A DNA stretch of 64,000 bases, taken from Simplicispira lacusdiani (GTDB lineage Bacteria; Pseudomonadota; Gammaproteobacteria; Burkholderiales; Burkholderiaceae_C). The position numbers were made by a program, and so were the translations under genes. Shown here piece after piece: positions 16,582 through 27,162 of the stretch; the stretch's first letter is position 1; each line of letters opens with the position of its first letter. The notes beneath the pieces were generated by a model. The model did not search any database. It had not been told where the DNA came from and worked only from the letters and a program-made list of their open reading frames with translations. Location: assembly GCF_003604195.1 (NCBI RefSeq), contig NZ_QXGR01000008.1, positions 62,001-126,000 of the forward strand, read 5' to 3'.

Positions 16582-17220
16582 ATGGCCCCTTCTTCCGTCG
16601 GAACCTTGCCCCCCACGGCGGCCCTGCCCGCCCAGGAGGCCTCGCAGACCCACCGCACCGCCCCACCGGGTGAAGCCCGCGCCGCCAAGGCGCAAGGCGA
16701 TGAGCGCAGCCTGCGCCAGCAGCAGAACGTGCAGATCCTGCAGGCGTCGATGGATGTGTCCATCCAGTCGGGCGACTCGTCCCTGGCGCTGCTTTACCGC
16801 ACCGCCATCGACCGCATCAATGAAATCCTTGGCCCGGAACTAGGCCCCAACGCCATTGGCAGCGCGAGCAACCAGGACAACTCCCCCGAGGGCACGGCCG
16901 GCCGCATCCTGGCGCTGTCCACCGCGCTCTACGACGCCTACGCGGCCCGCCACCCCGACAAGGACACCGAAACCCTGGCGCGTGACTTCGTGGCGCTGAT
17001 CCGGGGCGGTTTCGAGACCGGCTTCAACGAAGCGAAAGGCATCCTCGACGGCCTGGGCGTGCTTGGCGACGGCAGCCCGGTGGCCTCGGGCATCCAGAAG
17101 ACCTACGAGCTGGTGATGAAGGGCTACGACGATTTCCTGGCGTCCAAGCTGGCACCGCCCGCCGACGAAGGGGAGGCCGCCGAGAAAGACGGCACTGCAC
17201 CAGCACCCGCCAGCGCCTGA
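16582..17220 (+). CDS. DUF5610 domain protein
   Basis: A 212-residue soluble protein. Residues about 1-45 are Pro/Ala/Gln-rich and probably disordered; residues about 50-190 are helical and match DUF5610: VSIQSGDSSLALLYRTAIDRINEIL, then NSPEGTAGRILALSTALYDAY and GIQKTYELVMKGYDDFL. No function is established. The C-terminal tail is again Ala/Pro-rich. A clear ribosome-binding site (TGAGGAGA) precedes the ATG, and a perfect terminator follows. It is monocistronic; neighbours give no functional clue. Confidence 0.75.
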   Translation: MAPSSVGTLPPTAALPAQEASQTHRTAPPGEARAAKAQGDERSLRQQQNVQILQASMDVSIQSGDSSLALLYRTAIDRINEILGPELGPNAIGSASNQDNSPEGTAGRILALSTALYDAYAARHPDKDTETLARDFVALIRGGFETGFNEAKGILDGLGVLGDGSPVASGIQKTYELVMKGYDDFLASKLAPPADEGEAAEKDGTAPAPASA

Positions 17221-17242
17221 GCGCTGCTTCTTCCCAATCAGC

Positions 17243-17276
17243 CAACAAAAAACCCGCCGAGGCGGGTTTTTTGTTG
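17243..17276. terminator. Bidirectional intrinsic terminator
   Basis: A perfect 16-bp inverted repeat with a GA loop (arms CAACAAAAAACCCGCC and its complement) gives A- and T-runs on both sides. It can stop transcription of the DUF5610 gene on + and of acnB on -, which converge here. Confidence 0.93.
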
Positions 17277-17291
17277 CGCGCGGCAGATGCC

Positions 17292-19883
17292 TCAGGCGGT
17301 CACGCCCTTGGCCACTTCGGCGTACTCTTCGATCTGGTCGAAGTTCATGTAGCGGTACACGCTGGCGGCATCCTTGTTGATGATGCCCATGGCCTCGTGG
17401 TACTCGGCCACCGTCGGGATCTTGCCCAGCTTGGAGCAGATGGCGGTCAGCTCGGCGCTGCCCAGGAACACGTTGGTGTTCTTGCCCAGGCGGTTGGGGA
17501 AGTTGCGGGTGGAGGTGGACATGACCGTGGCGCCCTCGTGCACCTGCGCCTGGTTGCCCATGCACAGCGAGCAGCCCGGCATTTCGGTGCGCGCACCGGC
17601 GTTGCCGAAGGCGGCGTAGTGGCCTTCCTTCATCAGTTCGCTCTGGTCCATCTTGGTGGGCGGAGCGACCCACAGCTTGACGGGGATGTCGCGCTGGGTG
17701 CCCAGCAGCTTGGCGGCGGCGCGGAAGTGGCCGATGTTGGTCATGCACGAACCGATGAAGGCTTCATCGATCTTGGTGCCGGCCACTTCGGACATGAACT
17801 TGGCGTCGTCGGGGTCGTTCGGGCAGCAGACGATGGGTTCCTTGATGTCGGCCAGATCGATCTCGATGACGGCGGCGTACTCGGCGTCCTTGTCGGCTTC
17901 GAGCAGGTCGGGCTTGGCCAGCCAGGCTTCGACCTTCTCGATGCGGCGAGCCAGGGTCTTGGCGTCGGCATAGCCGTCGGCGATCATGTTCTTCATCAGC
18001 ACGACGTTGGAGCGCAGGTACTCCTTGATCGGCTCGGGGTTGAGCTTGATCGTGCAGCCGGCGGCGGAGCGCTCGGCCGAGGCGTCGGACAGCTCGAACG
18101 CCTGCTCCACCTTCAGGTCGGGCAGACCTTCGATTTCCAGCACGCGGCCCGAGAAGATGTTCTTCTTGCCGGCCTTGGCCACGGTCAGCAGACCGGCCTT
18201 GATGGCGTACAAGGGGATGGCATGCACCAGGTCACGCAGGGTGACGCCGGGCTGCATCTGGCCCTTGAAGCGCACCAGCACCGATTCGGGCATGTCGAGC
18301 GGCATCACGCCGGTGGCGGCGCCGAAGGCCACCAGGCCGGAGCCTGCGGGGAAGGACACGCCGATGGGGAAGCGGGTGTGGCTGTCGCCGCCGGTGCCCA
18401 CGGTGTCGGGCAGCAGCAGGCGGTTGAGCCAGCTGTGGATCACGCCGTCACCGGGGCGCAGGGCCACGCCGCCACGGTTCGCGATGAAGGCGGGCAGCTC
18501 GCGGTGCATCTTGGCATCCACGGGCTTGGGGTAGGCGGCGGTGTGGCAGAAGGACTGCATCACCATGTCGGCCGAGAAGCCCAGGCAGGCCAGGTCCTTC
18601 AGCTCGTCGCGGGTCATGGGGCCGGTGGTGTCTTGCGAACCCACGGTGGTCATGCGCGGCTCGCAGTAGGTGCCGGGGCGCACGCCCTGGCCTTCGGGCA
18701 GGCCGCAGGCGCGGCCGACCATCTTCTGCACCAGGGTGAAGCCCTTGCCGGTGTCCTTGGGCGCCTGGGGCAGGCGGAACACGGTGGAGGCGGCCAGGCC
18801 CAGGAATTCGCGGGCCTTGGCGGTCAGGCTGCGGCCGATGATGAGGTTGATACGGCCGCCGGCGCGCACTTCGTCCAGCAGCACCTGGCTCTTGAGCGCG
18901 AACTCGGCCACGGTTTCGCCGTTCTTGACGATCTTGCCGTCGTAGGGCAGCACGTCGATCACGTCGCCCATTTCCAGCTTGGACACGTCCACTTCGATCG
19001 GCAGGGAGCCGGAGTCTTCCTGCGTGTTGAAGAAGATGGGGGCGATCTTGCCGCCCAGGGTCACGCCGCCGAAACGCTTGTTCGGCACGAAGGGGATGTC
19101 CTGGCCGGTGGCCCAGATCACGGAGTTGGTGGCGGACTTGCGGGAAGAACCGGTGCCGACCACGTCACCCACGTAGGCGACGAGGTGGCCCTTCTTCTTC
19201 AGGTCCTCGATGAACTGCATGGGGCCGCGCTTGCCGTCTTCCTCGGGCTTGAAGGCCGCGTCGGGACGGGTGTTCTTCAGCATCGCCAGGTAGTGCATGG
19301 GGATGTCGGGGCGGCTCCAGGCGTCGGGCGCGGGCGACAGGTCGTCGGTGTTGGTCTCGCCGGGCACCTTGAACACGGTGACGGTGATCTTCTTCTCGAC
19401 TTCGGGGCGGCTCGTGAACCACTCGGCGTCGGCCCAGCTCTGCATCACTTCCTTGGCCTTGGCATTGCCGGCCTTGGCCTTGTCGGCCACGTCGTTGAAG
19501 TAGTCGAACATCAACAGCGTCTTCTTGAGCGCGTCGGCGGCCACACCGGCCACTTCGGCGTCGTCCAGCAGTTCGATCAGGGGGTGCACGTTGTAGCCGC
19601 CCACCATGGTGCCCAGCAGCTCGGTGGCCTTGGCCTTGGAGATCAGGCCCACCTTCACGTCACCGTGCGCCACGGCGGCCAGGAAGCTGGCCTTGACCTT
19701 GGCTGCGTCGTCCACGCCCGGGGGCACGCGGTGGGTCAGCAAGTCCATCAGGAACGCTTCTTCGCCGGCGGGCGGGTTCTTGATCAACTCGATCAGCGCT
19801 TCAACCTGCTTGGCATCCAGCGCCAGCGGCGGGATACCCAGGGCGGCGCGTTCGGCAACGTGGGCGCGATAGGCTTGCAACAT
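17292..19883 (-). CDS. acnB: Aconitate hydratase B / 2-methylisocitrate dehydratase
   Basis: Interconverts citrate and isocitrate in the TCA cycle; AcnB enzymes also hydrate 2-methylaconitate. 863 residues, close to the E. coli protein (865). The N-terminal HEAT-like domain ([19 protein letters not shown]) is diagnostic for AcnB. Iron-sulfur cluster ligands are visible in [12 protein letters not shown] and [12 protein letters not shown] near the C-terminus, with [19 protein letters not shown] at the active site. It ends at a strong shared terminator. Upstream lie a hypothetical, a CoA ester lyase and mdh, all on the same strand, forming the left half of a TCA block. Confidence 0.96.
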   Translation of the reverse strand: MLQAYRAHVAERAALGIPPLALDAKQVEALIELIKNPPAGEEAFLMDLLTHRVPPGVDDAAKVKASFLAAVAHGDVKVGLISKAKATELLGTMVGGYNVHPLIELLDDAEVAGVAADALKKTLLMFDYFNDVADKAKAGNAKAKEVMQSWADAEWFTSRPEVEKKITVTVFKVPGETNTDDLSPAPDAWSRPDIPMHYLAMLKNTRPDAAFKPEEDGKRGPMQFIEDLKKKGHLVAYVGDVVGTGSSRKSATNSVIWATGQDIPFVPNKRFGGVTLGGKIAPIFFNTQEDSGSLPIEVDVSKLEMGDVIDVLPYDGKIVKNGETVAEFALKSQVLLDEVRAGGRINLIIGRSLTAKAREFLGLAASTVFRLPQAPKDTGKGFTLVQKMVGRACGLPEGQGVRPGTYCEPRMTTVGSQDTTGPMTRDELKDLACLGFSADMVMQSFCHTAAYPKPVDAKMHRELPAFIANRGGVALRPGDGVIHSWLNRLLLPDTVGTGGDSHTRFPIGVSFPAGSGLVAFGAATGVMPLDMPESVLVRFKGQMQPGVTLRDLVHAIPLYAIKAGLLTVAKAGKKNIFSGRVLEIEGLPDLKVEQAFELSDASAERSAAGCTIKLNPEPIKEYLRSNVVLMKNMIADGYADAKTLARRIEKVEAWLAKPDLLEADKDAEYAAVIEIDLADIKEPIVCCPNDPDDAKFMSEVAGTKIDEAFIGSCMTNIGHFRAAAKLLGTQRDIPVKLWVAPPTKMDQSELMKEGHYAAFGNAGARTEMPGCSLCMGNQAQVHEGATVMSTSTRNFPNRLGKNTNVFLGSAELTAICSKLGKIPTVAEYHEAMGIINKDAASVYRYMNFDQIEEYAEVAKGVTA

Positions 19884-19948
19884 TTACTTTTCTCCGGTGA
19901 TTTCTATCTAGTCAAACGAGGGGCAAGGGTCGCACAGCCGGTGCCGCA

Positions 19949-20542
19949 TCACTTGGCGGGCGCGGTATCCAGCAGGCTGGGAGGGGGGGTCTTCTTGATG
20001 GCCTCGGCCACCACGACCTGTTCGGGGCTCATGCACTCGTCGGCCAGGCGCTGGCCTTTCTTCTGGTCCATGAGCATGGATTTGTTGGCGATCTGCAGCC
20101 ACACGGCGCCGGCCTTGTGGTCTTCCAGGCGCACGGCGCCGGTGGTGGTGGTCACGGGCGCCATGTGGTACTTGAAGCCCTTGCCGCCCACATGGAAATG
20201 ACCCGGGGCATCAGGGTCGGCCACCACGCTGACCGAAGCGCCCATTTCGCAGGCGATCTGGCCCACGTGGACGCGTTGGGCGATTTCCAGTTCCTCGGGC
20301 GTGAGCGCCGTGCGCGCGGCGATCAGGCCAGCAGCGACCTGGTTGGTGGCGCTCTTGAGCTGGGTGCGGCTGCTGGTGGGTTCGGCCTTGGCCACCACGG
20401 TCTTGGCGCTGCTCTTGGCGGGCGTCTTCTTGGCCACGGTGGCCTTGGCGGGTGCCTTGGGCTTGGCGGGCGCGGTCTGGGCCTGTGCCAGGGCGAGGCC
20501 GGGCACCAGGGCGATCAGGGCGGTTGCGAGCAGCGTTTTCAT
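19949..20542 (-). CDS. Predicted secreted protein of unknown function
   Basis: Not a family I can name. 197 residues: a signal peptide (MKTLLATALIALVPGLALAQA) is followed by a Lys/Ala/Pro-rich low-complexity linker (about residues 22-60), then a compact region (about 65-190) with two cysteines in QIACEMG and ADECMS that could form a disulfide, and HVGGKGFKYHMAPVTTTTGAVRLED resembling a small beta domain. Probably periplasmic. It sits between acnB and the CoA ester lyase on the same strand with gaps of 65 and 26 bases, so co-transcription with the TCA genes is likely. Confidence 0.7.
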   Translation of the reverse strand: MKTLLATALIALVPGLALAQAQTAPAKPKAPAKATVAKKTPAKSSAKTVVAKAEPTSSRTQLKSATNQVAAGLIAARTALTPEELEIAQRVHVGQIACEMGASVSVVADPDAPGHFHVGGKGFKYHMAPVTTTTGAVRLEDHKAGAVWLQIANKSMLMDQKKGQRLADECMSPEQVVVAEAIKKTPPPSLLDTAPAK

Positions 20543-20568
20543 CGATGACCTCCAGCGGTGGAATGGGT

Positions 20569-21564
20569 TCAGGAACGGGATGGCACAAACCAGTGTTGTA
20601 CAACAGCCGGCAAGGGCCGCCCGGTCTGGTGCGCCCGTTCGAGCACCTGCCAGAAGTAACGGTAGCTGGCCCGGTCGTGGAGAACGCCCTCGAAATTGAT
20701 GGGAGCCCAGTCCGCAACTACGGCAGCAGCTATTATTTTTGAAGCATTGAGCACTTCATCCTGAGCGGGCGACAGGGCTTCGAGGATGGGCCGGATCTGC
20801 GCCGGGTGGATGCTCCACATGCGCGTGTAGCCCAGCTCACGCGCGGCGCGGCCGGCGGCGGCCTGCAGGGCGGCCGGGTCGCTGAACTCGGTGACAACAC
20901 AATGCGACGGCACCTTGCCATGGGCATGGCAGGCGGAGGCGATCTCCAGCTTGGCGCGCAGCACCAGCGGATGCGCGAACTGCCCGGCCGAGGACATGGC
21001 GGAGGCCGGAATGGCGCCGCCGTGGGCCGAGACGAAATCCATGAGCCCGAAGCTCAGGCTTTGCACGCGCGGGTGCGCGGCGATGTCGAAGGCGCGGTGC
21101 ACCGCGCCCGGGGATTCGATCAGGACGTGCAGCGGCAGATGCGCGGCGCCAGCGCGCTCCAGCGCGCGCTCGGCCAGCAGGACATCGTCCACCGACTCGA
21201 CCTTGGGAACCATGATGTGGCACAGCCGGTGGCCAGCCTGGCCGGCGATGGTGGCCATGTCGCCCGCGAACGCGGGGTGGTCCACCGGATGCACGCGCGC
21301 CGCGACCCGGGTACCGGGCGCGGCCTCGCAGGCGAGTTGCGCGACGAGCGCCGCGTGCTCGGCCTCGGCGCCCACGGGGGCGCCGTCCTCGCAGTCCAGC
21401 GTCACGTCGAAGACGCAGGCGCCGAACTCTTGCGCCATCTCGGCCTGCAGCTGCAGACTCTTGCGCATCCGCGCGGGCGCGCCGCTGTAGTGGTCACAGA
21501 CCGGCAGCACGCCCGCCGCAGCCTGTGCACCCAGCAGGATGTCGCGCGGATGCGTTGTCGTCAT
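20569..21564 (-). CDS. CoA ester lyase, HpcH/HpaI (CitE-like) family
   Basis: A 331-residue TIM-barrel lyase of the CitE-like family. Conserved elements: FDVTLDCEDGAP (about residues 50-61) with metal-binding acidic residues, RVHPVDHP, MVPKVES (about 129-135), LIESPGAVHRAFDIA and SFGLMDF, and WSIHPAQIRPI near 245. Members cleave beta-methylmalyl-, malyl- or citryl-type CoA esters; the substrate cannot be assigned here. It lies 9 bases after mdh on the same strand, suggesting a role linked to C4/C2 metabolism. The stretch ASKIIAAAVVADW is encoded by bases resembling the short dispersed repeat. Confidence 0.85.
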   Translation of the reverse strand: MTTTHPRDILLGAQAAAGVLPVCDHYSGAPARMRKSLQLQAEMAQEFGACVFDVTLDCEDGAPVGAEAEHAALVAQLACEAAPGTRVAARVHPVDHPAFAGDMATIAGQAGHRLCHIMVPKVESVDDVLLAERALERAGAAHLPLHVLIESPGAVHRAFDIAAHPRVQSLSFGLMDFVSAHGGAIPASAMSSAGQFAHPLVLRAKLEIASACHAHGKVPSHCVVTEFSDPAALQAAAGRAARELGYTRMWSIHPAQIRPILEALSPAQDEVLNASKIIAAAVVADWAPINFEGVLHDRASYRYFWQVLERAHQTGRPLPAVVQHWFVPSRS

Positions 21565-21573
21565 GGCAACTGC

Positions 21574-22560
21574 TTACAGCAGGTGCTTGACGCCGTCCTG
21601 CTCGCCCTGCAGCTCGGCCAGGGTCTTGTTGATGCACTCTTGCGAGAAGGCATCGATTGGCAGGCCTTCGACGATCTTGTACTCGCCGCCTTCGCAGGTG
21701 ACGGGGTAGCCGAACATGACGTCCTTGGGGATGCCGTATTCGCCGTTGGAAGGAATGCCCATGGTGACCCACTTGCCGTTGGTGCCCAGGGCCCAGTCGC
21801 GCATATGGTCAATGGCGGCGTTGGCGGCCGAGGCAGCCGACGACAGACCACGGGCGGCGATGATGGCGGCGCCGCGCTTGCCCACGGTGGGCAGGAACAC
21901 TTCTGCGTTCCAGACCTGGTCGTTGATGGTGTCCTTGACGGACTTGCCGTTCACGGTGGCGAAACGGTAGTCGGCGTACATGGTGGGCGAGTGGTTGCCC
22001 CACACGGCCAGCTTCTCGATGTCGCCGACGGCGCAGCCGATCTTGGTGGCGATCTGCGAGGCGGCGCGGTTGTGGTCCAGGCGCAGCATGGCGGTGAAGT
22101 TCTTGGCCGGCAGGTCGGGGGCCGACTTCATGGCGATGTAGGCGTTGGTGTTGGCGGGGTTGCCGACCACCAGCACGCGCACATTGCGCGAAGCCACGGC
22201 GTTCAGGGCCTTGCCCTGGGCAGTGAAGATCTGGGCGTTGGCGGCCAGCAGGTCGGCGCGCTCCATGCCGGGGCCACGGGGACGGGCACCGACCAGCAGG
22301 GCGTAGTCGGTGTCCTTGAAGGCGGTCATGGGGTCGCTGTGGGCTTCGATGCCGGCCAGCAGCGGGAAGGCGCAGTCTTCGAGTTCCATGATCACGCCCT
22401 TGAGCGCGTTCTGGGCCTTTTCGTCCGGGATTTCGAGCAGTTGCAGGATGACGGGCTGGTCTTTGCCCAGCATTTCGCCGGAGGCGATGCGGAACAGAAG
22501 GGCGTAGCCAATTTGACCTGCGGCGCCGGTGACGGCCACGCGGACGGGCTTTTTGCTCAT
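21574..22560 (-). CDS. mdh: Malate dehydrogenase
   Basis: Oxidises malate to oxaloacetate with NAD+ in the TCA cycle. 328 residues, the size typical of beta-proteobacterial Mdh. The NAD motif [19 protein letters not shown] is at residues 6-24, the catalytic loop [13 protein letters not shown] at about 92-104, and the proton-relay His in [12 protein letters not shown]. The start [10 protein letters not shown] was chosen since homology starts there and GGTGAGAAC-type spacing fits; an upstream in-frame ATG is unlikely. Divergent from a GntR regulator; the intergenic palindrome at 22696 may control both. Confidence 0.95.
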   Translation of the reverse strand: MSKKPVRVAVTGAAGQIGYALLFRIASGEMLGKDQPVILQLLEIPDEKAQNALKGVIMELEDCAFPLLAGIEAHSDPMTAFKDTDYALLVGARPRGPGMERADLLAANAQIFTAQGKALNAVASRNVRVLVVGNPANTNAYIAMKSAPDLPAKNFTAMLRLDHNRAASQIATKIGCAVGDIEKLAVWGNHSPTMYADYRFATVNGKSVKDTINDQVWNAEVFLPTVGKRGAAIIAARGLSSAASAANAAIDHMRDWALGTNGKWVTMGIPSNGEYGIPKDVMFGYPVTCEGGEYKIVEGLPIDAFSQECINKTLAELQGEQDGVKHLL

Positions 22561-22695
22561 GGTGAGAACTCCAGGAAGTGAAGGAAACAGGTGAGTGTGA
22601 GCGGTTGCCACTTGCGCCTGTTACCAGCAACACGTGCCCCGCGAACAGCGGCCGATTTTACCGCCGATTTCCGCAGTGCGTCAATTTGTCTTATG

Positions 22696-22707
22696 TCTTA
22701 TATAAGA
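22696..22707. promoter_or_regulatory. Candidate GntR operator between mdh and gntR
   Basis: The perfect 12-bp palindrome TCTTATATAAGA, with an extra half-site (GTCTTAT) directly before it, lies in the mdh/gntR divergent gap. GntR/HutC-type regulators usually bind such palindromes, so this is the likely autoregulatory site. No second copy was seen before sdhC, acnB or gltA. Confidence 0.55.
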
Positions 22708-22775
22708 TATGATCAAGCCTCCTGCACCACCGGTGTCGCTCCACGCCACGGGCGCCGCGCACCCACCAATGCACC

Positions 22776-23567
22776 ATGTCGTCACAACCGCTCTCAGCCT
22801 CCGATTCCCCTGACACGCTGCAGGCCACGGCGGGCCTGCCCGCGCCCGCCTTCAGCCCGCTGTACCAGCAGATCAAGGGCCTGATCCTGCAAAGCCTGCA
22901 GGCCGGCGAATGGAAACCGGGCGAAACCATCCCCAGCGAGATGGAGCTGGCGTCGCGCTTTCGCGTGAGCCAGGGCACCGTGCGCAAGGCCATCGACGAA
23001 TTGGCGGCCGAGAACCTGGTGGTGCGCCGCCAAGGCAAGGGCACCTTCGTGGCCACCCACGCCGAGCGCCATGTACAGTACCGCTTCCTCAAGCTCATGC
23101 CCGACAGCGGCGACGCCAGCGTGGAAGGCCCCGCCCAGCGCCGCATCATCGATTGCAAGCGTGTGCGCGCCAGCGCCGAGGTGGCGCGCGCGCTGGGGCT
23201 GCGCACGGGCGACCCGATGGTCCAGGCACGCCGCATCCTGTCCTTCAGCGGCATCCCCACCATCCTGGAGGACATCTGGCTTCCAGGCCAGGCCTTCAAG
23301 GGCCTGACAGCCTCGCAAATGGCCAACTACCCCGGGCCGACCTACGCCATGCTGGAGCTTGATTTCGGCGTGCGCATGGTCCGCGCCGACGAGAAGATCC
23401 GCGCCGTGCTGCCCGACGAAGAGCAGGCCCACCTGCTGCAGGTGGCCACGACCACCCCGCTGTTGAGCGTCGAGCGCATCGCTTACACGTACAACGATGT
23501 TCCGATGGAGTTACGGCGCGGCCTCTACCGCACCGACACGCACCACTACCACAACGAACTGAGCTGA
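22776..23567 (+). CDS. GntR-family (HutC type) transcriptional regulator
   Basis: 263 residues: N-terminal winged helix (about residues 25-95: YQQIKGLILQSLQAGEWKPG, SEMELASRFRVSQGTVRKAI, RRQGKGTFVA) and a C-terminal UTRA effector domain (about 115-255) ending VERIAYTYNDVPMELRRGLYRTD. Located between mdh and sdhCDAB, it is the obvious candidate to control TCA genes in response to an intermediate. I recall a TCA-regulating GntR factor called SdhR being predicted for Burkholderiales, but that identity is not shown here. The start ATG lies about 70 bases after the palindromic candidate operator. Confidence 0.85.
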   Translation: MSSQPLSASDSPDTLQATAGLPAPAFSPLYQQIKGLILQSLQAGEWKPGETIPSEMELASRFRVSQGTVRKAIDELAAENLVVRRQGKGTFVATHAERHVQYRFLKLMPDSGDASVEGPAQRRIIDCKRVRASAEVARALGLRTGDPMVQARRILSFSGIPTILEDIWLPGQAFKGLTASQMANYPGPTYAMLELDFGVRMVRADEKIRAVLPDEEQAHLLQVATTTPLLSVERIAYTYNDVPMELRRGLYRTDTHHYHNELS

Positions 23568-23710
23568 CATGCGCCTTGCAGTTGGCCACGATGGCGGAAA
23601 AAACACAAAATACCACCTGTATCAAACGCCACCTTGCTGCATTGCAATAGAATTTTGCGTTCCATCGCGCACAAAATTACAAAGCAGTTACATCCACGAA
23701 AGCACTTGCC

Positions 23711-24145
23711 ATGACCCAGCTAGCCAAAAAAAGGCCTGAATTCCGCAACATCAACGCCTTCAAGGACCTGACGACCTACCGCATGACGGCTGCCGCATGG
23801 GTCTCGATCCTGCACCGCGCCAGTGGCGCCGTGCTCTTCCTGCTGCTGCCCCTGGTGCTCTGGCTCTTCGACACTTCCGTGTCCTCCGAAATCTCGTTCG
23901 GCCGCTTCAAGGCCGCGTTCGAAACGGGCCTTGGCTTCGTACCCGGTTGGTTACTCAAGCTGGTCGTGCTGGGCATCATCTGGGGCTACCTGCACCACAT
24001 GATCGCCGGCATCCGCCATCTCTGGATGGACATCAGCCACGACGCCGTGACCAAGCAGTTCGGCCGGACTTCCGCCAAATTCACCCTGGCCGTCAGCCTG
24101 AGCCTGACCGTGGTGCTGGGTGCCAAGCTCTTCGGCCTGTACTGA
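23711..24145 (+). CDS. sdhC: Succinate dehydrogenase cytochrome b556 subunit
   Basis: Membrane anchor of complex II that binds heme b and ubiquinone. 144 residues with three hydrophobic helices (about 30-52, 75-97, 118-140). The heme-ligand helix carries YLHHMIAGIRHLWMD (about residues 96-110), the family signature HxxxGxRHLxxD. First gene of sdhCDAB-sdhE; a 143-base leader with AT-rich stretches precedes it. Confidence 0.95.
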   Translation: MTQLAKKRPEFRNINAFKDLTTYRMTAAAWVSILHRASGAVLFLLLPLVLWLFDTSVSSEISFGRFKAAFETGLGFVPGWLLKLVVLGIIWGYLHHMIAGIRHLWMDISHDAVTKQFGRTSAKFTLAVSLSLTVVLGAKLFGLY

Positions 24146-24203
24146 CAAAAACCCCGTGGCGCCGCTCCTGGCGGCATCGCCCGACGATTGAGAGGAAACA
24201 AAC

Positions 24204-24566
24204 ATGTCCACCTACGGATACAAGCGCACCGTTGTCGGTGCCCATTACGGCCTGCGCGACTGGCTGAGCCAGCGCGTCACCGCCGCCATCATGGTCCTGT
24301 TCACGCTGGCCCTGCTGCTGCAGGTCATCTTCAGCAAGGGCCCGCTCGGCTACACGCTGTGGGCCGGCATCTTCGCCAGCCAGTGGATGAAGTTCCTGAC
24401 CTTCTCCGTGATCATCGCGCTGGCGTACCACGCCTGGGTCGGCATGCGCAACATCTGGATGGACTACATCAAGCCCGTGGGACTGCGCCTCGTCCTGCAG
24501 GTCCTCACCATCGTCTGGCTCGTCGGCTGCGCAGGCTGGGGCTTCCAGGTTCTGTGGCGTCTGTGA
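24204..24566 (+). CDS. sdhD: Succinate dehydrogenase hydrophobic membrane anchor
   Basis: 120 residues, three transmembrane helices. The start contains VGAHYGLRDWLSQRVTA, where the conserved SQR stretch contributes to the quinone site, and HAWVGMRNIWMDY (about residues 76-88) carries the second heme ligand. It pairs with SdhC to hold SdhAB at the inner membrane. The ribosome-binding site GAGAGGAAAC is strong. The gap of 58 bases from sdhC contains no gene. Confidence 0.94.
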   Translation: MSTYGYKRTVVGAHYGLRDWLSQRVTAAIMVLFTLALLLQVIFSKGPLGYTLWAGIFASQWMKFLTFSVIIALAYHAWVGMRNIWMDYIKPVGLRLVLQVLTIVWLVGCAGWGFQVLWRL

Positions 24567-24602
24567 TCCCCGCGCCAAATACTGAGAACAAAGGCTAAAC
24601 CC

Positions 24603-26408
24603 ATGAGCTACACCAACGCCAACATCACCAAGCGCAAGTTCGACGTCGTCATCATCGGCGCCGGCGGCTCCGGCATGCGCGCCGCCCTCGAACTCTCCCG
24701 CGCCGGCCTGAACGTGGCCTCGCTGTCCAAGGTGTTCCCCACCCGCTCGCACACCGTGGCCGCGCAGGGCGGCGTGAGCGCCTCGCTGGGCAACATGTCC
24801 GAGGACAACTGGCACTACCACTTCTACGACACCATCAAGGGCTCCGACTGGCTGGGCGACCAGGACGCCATCGAGTTCATGTGCCGCGAGGCACCCAACG
24901 TGGTGTACGAGCTGGAACACTTCGGCATGCCGTTCGACCGCAACCCCGACGGCACCATCTACCAGCGCCCCTTCGGCGGCCACACCGCCAACTACGGCGA
25001 GAAGCCCGTGCAGCGCGCCTGCGCCGCGGCCGACCGTACTGGCCACGCCATGCTGCACACGCTGTACCAGCAGAACGTGAAGGCCAAGACGAACTTCTTC
25101 GTCGAGTGGATGGCCCTGGACCTGATCCGCGACGCTGACGGCGACGTGGTCGGCGTGACCGCCCTGGAAATGGAAACCGGCGACCTGTACATCCTGGAAG
25201 CCAAGACCGTGCTGTTCGCCACGGGCGGCGCGGGCCGCATCTTCGCCGCCTCGACCAACGCCTTCATCAACACCGGCGACGGCCTGGGCATGGCTGCACG
25301 CGCAGGCATCCCGCTGCAGGACATGGAGTTCTGGCAGTTCCACCCCACGGGCGTGGCCGGCGCGGGCGTGCTGCTGACCGAAGGCTGCCGTGGCGAGGGC
25401 GCCATCCTGCTCAACAGCAATGGTGAACGCTTCATGGAGCGCTATGCGCCCACGCTGAAGGACCTGGCGCCGCGCGACTTCGTCTCGCGCTCCATGGACC
25501 AGGAAATCAAGGAAGGTCGCGGCTGCGGCCCCAACAAGGACTACGTGCTGCTCAAGCTCGACCACCTGGGCGCGGACACCATCCACAAGCGCCTGCCCTC
25601 GGTGTACGAGATCGGCGTCAACTTCGCCAACGTGGACATTACCAAGGAGCCGATCCCCGTGGTGCCCACCATCCACTACCAGATGGGCGGCATTCCGACC
25701 AACATCCATGGCCAGGTCGTCACGCACGACGGCACGGCCAACCGCGTCGTCAATGGCCTGTACGCCGTGGGTGAATGCGCCTGCGTGAGCGTGCACGGCG
25801 CCAACCGTCTGGGCACGAACTCGCTGCTCGACCTGCTGGTGTTCGGCAAGGCCGCTGGCCGCCACATCGTGGAGTTCAACAGCAAGCAGAAGGAACACAA
25901 GCCCCTGCCCAAGGACGCCGCCGACCGCACGCTTGAGCGCCTCAACCAGCTGGAGAAATCCACCAGCGGCATCTACGCGCAGACCCTCGCCGGCGACATC
26001 CGCGCGGCCATGCAGCAGCACGCTGGCGTGTTCCGCACCCAGGCCGGCATGGACGAAGGCGTCACGAAGATCGCCGCCCTGCGCGAGCGCGTGGCCGAGA
26101 TCACCCTGCAGGACAAGTCCAAGGTGTTCAACACCGCCCGTATCGAGGCGCTGGAAGTGGACAACCTGATCGAAGCCGCGCAAGCCACCATGGTGTCGGC
26201 CGCCGCGCGCACGGAATGCCGTGGCGCCCACACGGTCTACGACTACGAAAAGCCCGCCGACGACGCCGAAACCCCGCTGGGCCGCAACGACAAGGAATGG
26301 CTCAAGCACACCCTGTGGCACAAGGAAAGCAACAGCCTGACCTACAAGCCAGTCAACCTCAAGCCCCTGACGGTGGACAGCGTCCCCCCGAAGGTCCGGA
26401 CGTTCTGA
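24603..26408 (+). CDS. sdhA: Succinate dehydrogenase flavoprotein subunit
   Basis: Oxidises succinate to fumarate and passes electrons to SdhB. 601 residues. FAD-binding [15 protein letters not shown] (about 18-32); covalent flavin histidine in [18 protein letters not shown] (about 45-62); HPTGVAGAG and [16 protein letters not shown] around the substrate site; catalytic-site [18 protein letters not shown] near residue 400. All key motifs are intact. SdhE, which attaches the flavin, is encoded three genes downstream in the same operon. Confidence 0.97.
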   Translation: MSYTNANITKRKFDVVIIGAGGSGMRAALELSRAGLNVASLSKVFPTRSHTVAAQGGVSASLGNMSEDNWHYHFYDTIKGSDWLGDQDAIEFMCREAPNVVYELEHFGMPFDRNPDGTIYQRPFGGHTANYGEKPVQRACAAADRTGHAMLHTLYQQNVKAKTNFFVEWMALDLIRDADGDVVGVTALEMETGDLYILEAKTVLFATGGAGRIFAASTNAFINTGDGLGMAARAGIPLQDMEFWQFHPTGVAGAGVLLTEGCRGEGAILLNSNGERFMERYAPTLKDLAPRDFVSRSMDQEIKEGRGCGPNKDYVLLKLDHLGADTIHKRLPSVYEIGVNFANVDITKEPIPVVPTIHYQMGGIPTNIHGQVVTHDGTANRVVNGLYAVGECACVSVHGANRLGTNSLLDLLVFGKAAGRHIVEFNSKQKEHKPLPKDAADRTLERLNQLEKSTSGIYAQTLAGDIRAAMQQHAGVFRTQAGMDEGVTKIAALRERVAEITLQDKSKVFNTARIEALEVDNLIEAAQATMVSAAARTECRGAHTVYDYEKPADDAETPLGRNDKEWLKHTLWHKESNSLTYKPVNLKPLTVDSVPPKVRTF

Positions 26409-26436
26409 TCAGGTTTTGCCCCACGAGAGAATCGCC

Positions 26437-27141
26437 ATGCAAAAACGCACATTCCAAATCTACCGCTACGACCCGGACAAGGACGCCAAGCCCTACATGC
26501 AGACCGTCGAGATCGAACTCGACGGCCACGAGCGCATGTTGCTGGACGCGCTGCTCAAGCTCAAGGAAAAGGACCCCACGCTGTCGTTCCGCCGCTCGTG
26601 CCGCGAAGGCGTCTGCGGCTCCGACGCGATGAACATCAACGGCAAGAATGGTCTGGCCTGCCTGACCAACATGAACACGCTGCCGGGCACGATCGTGCTC
26701 AAGCCGTTGCCCGGCCTGCCCGTGATCCGCGACCTGATCGTGGACATGACGCTGTTCTTCAAGCAGTACAACTCGATCAAGCCCTACCTCATCAACGACA
26801 GCATCCCGCCCGAACGCGAGCGCCTGCAGTCGCCCGAAGAGCGCGAGGAACTCGACGGCCTGTACGAGTGCATCCTGTGCGCGAGCTGCTCCACGAGCTG
26901 CCCCAGCTTCTGGTGGAACCCCGACAAGTTCGTCGGCCCCGCCGGCCTGCTGCAAGCCTACCGCTTCCTGGCCGACAGCCGCGACCAGGCCACGGCCGAG
27001 CGCCTGGACAACCTGGAAGACCCCTACCGTCTGTTCCGTTGCCACACGATCATGAACTGCGTGGACGTCTGCCCCAAGGGCCTGAACCCCACGCGCGCGA
27101 TCGGCAAGATCAAGGAACTGATGGTGCGCCGCGCCATCTGA
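26437..27141 (+). CDS. sdhB: Succinate dehydrogenase iron-sulfur subunit
   Basis: 234 residues containing all three clusters: plant-type [2Fe-2S] motif [20 protein letters not shown] plus CLTN; [4Fe-4S] ligands [18 protein letters not shown]; and [17 protein letters not shown] for the [3Fe-4S]/[4Fe-4S] site. It links SdhA to the membrane quinone site. The start [13 protein letters not shown] was chosen as the family start with GAGAGAA upstream; the open frame extends seven codons further. Confidence 0.96.
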   Translation: MQKRTFQIYRYDPDKDAKPYMQTVEIELDGHERMLLDALLKLKEKDPTLSFRRSCREGVCGSDAMNINGKNGLACLTNMNTLPGTIVLKPLPGLPVIRDLIVDMTLFFKQYNSIKPYLINDSIPPERERLQSPEEREELDGLYECILCASCSTSCPSFWWNPDKFVGPAGLLQAYRFLADSRDQATAERLDNLEDPYRLFRCHTIMNCVDVCPKGLNPTRAIGKIKELMVRRAI

Positions 27142-27162
27142 CCCGTCCGCAGCAAGACCGCC

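Noticed and set aside
17271..20201. 976-codon ORF on + over acnB, and similar very long ORFs opposite clpB, dnaB, dnaK and others
   Set aside because: They are antisense shadows of well-identified genes caused by high GC in third positions. The translations are His/Gly/Ala/Val-biased and match no family.
20725..20750. Dispersed short repeat inside the CoA ester lyase gene
   Set aside because: CAGCAGCTATTATTTTTGAA resembles the family, but it codes for a plausible conserved segment and the second half of the repeat is missing, so coincidence is as likely.
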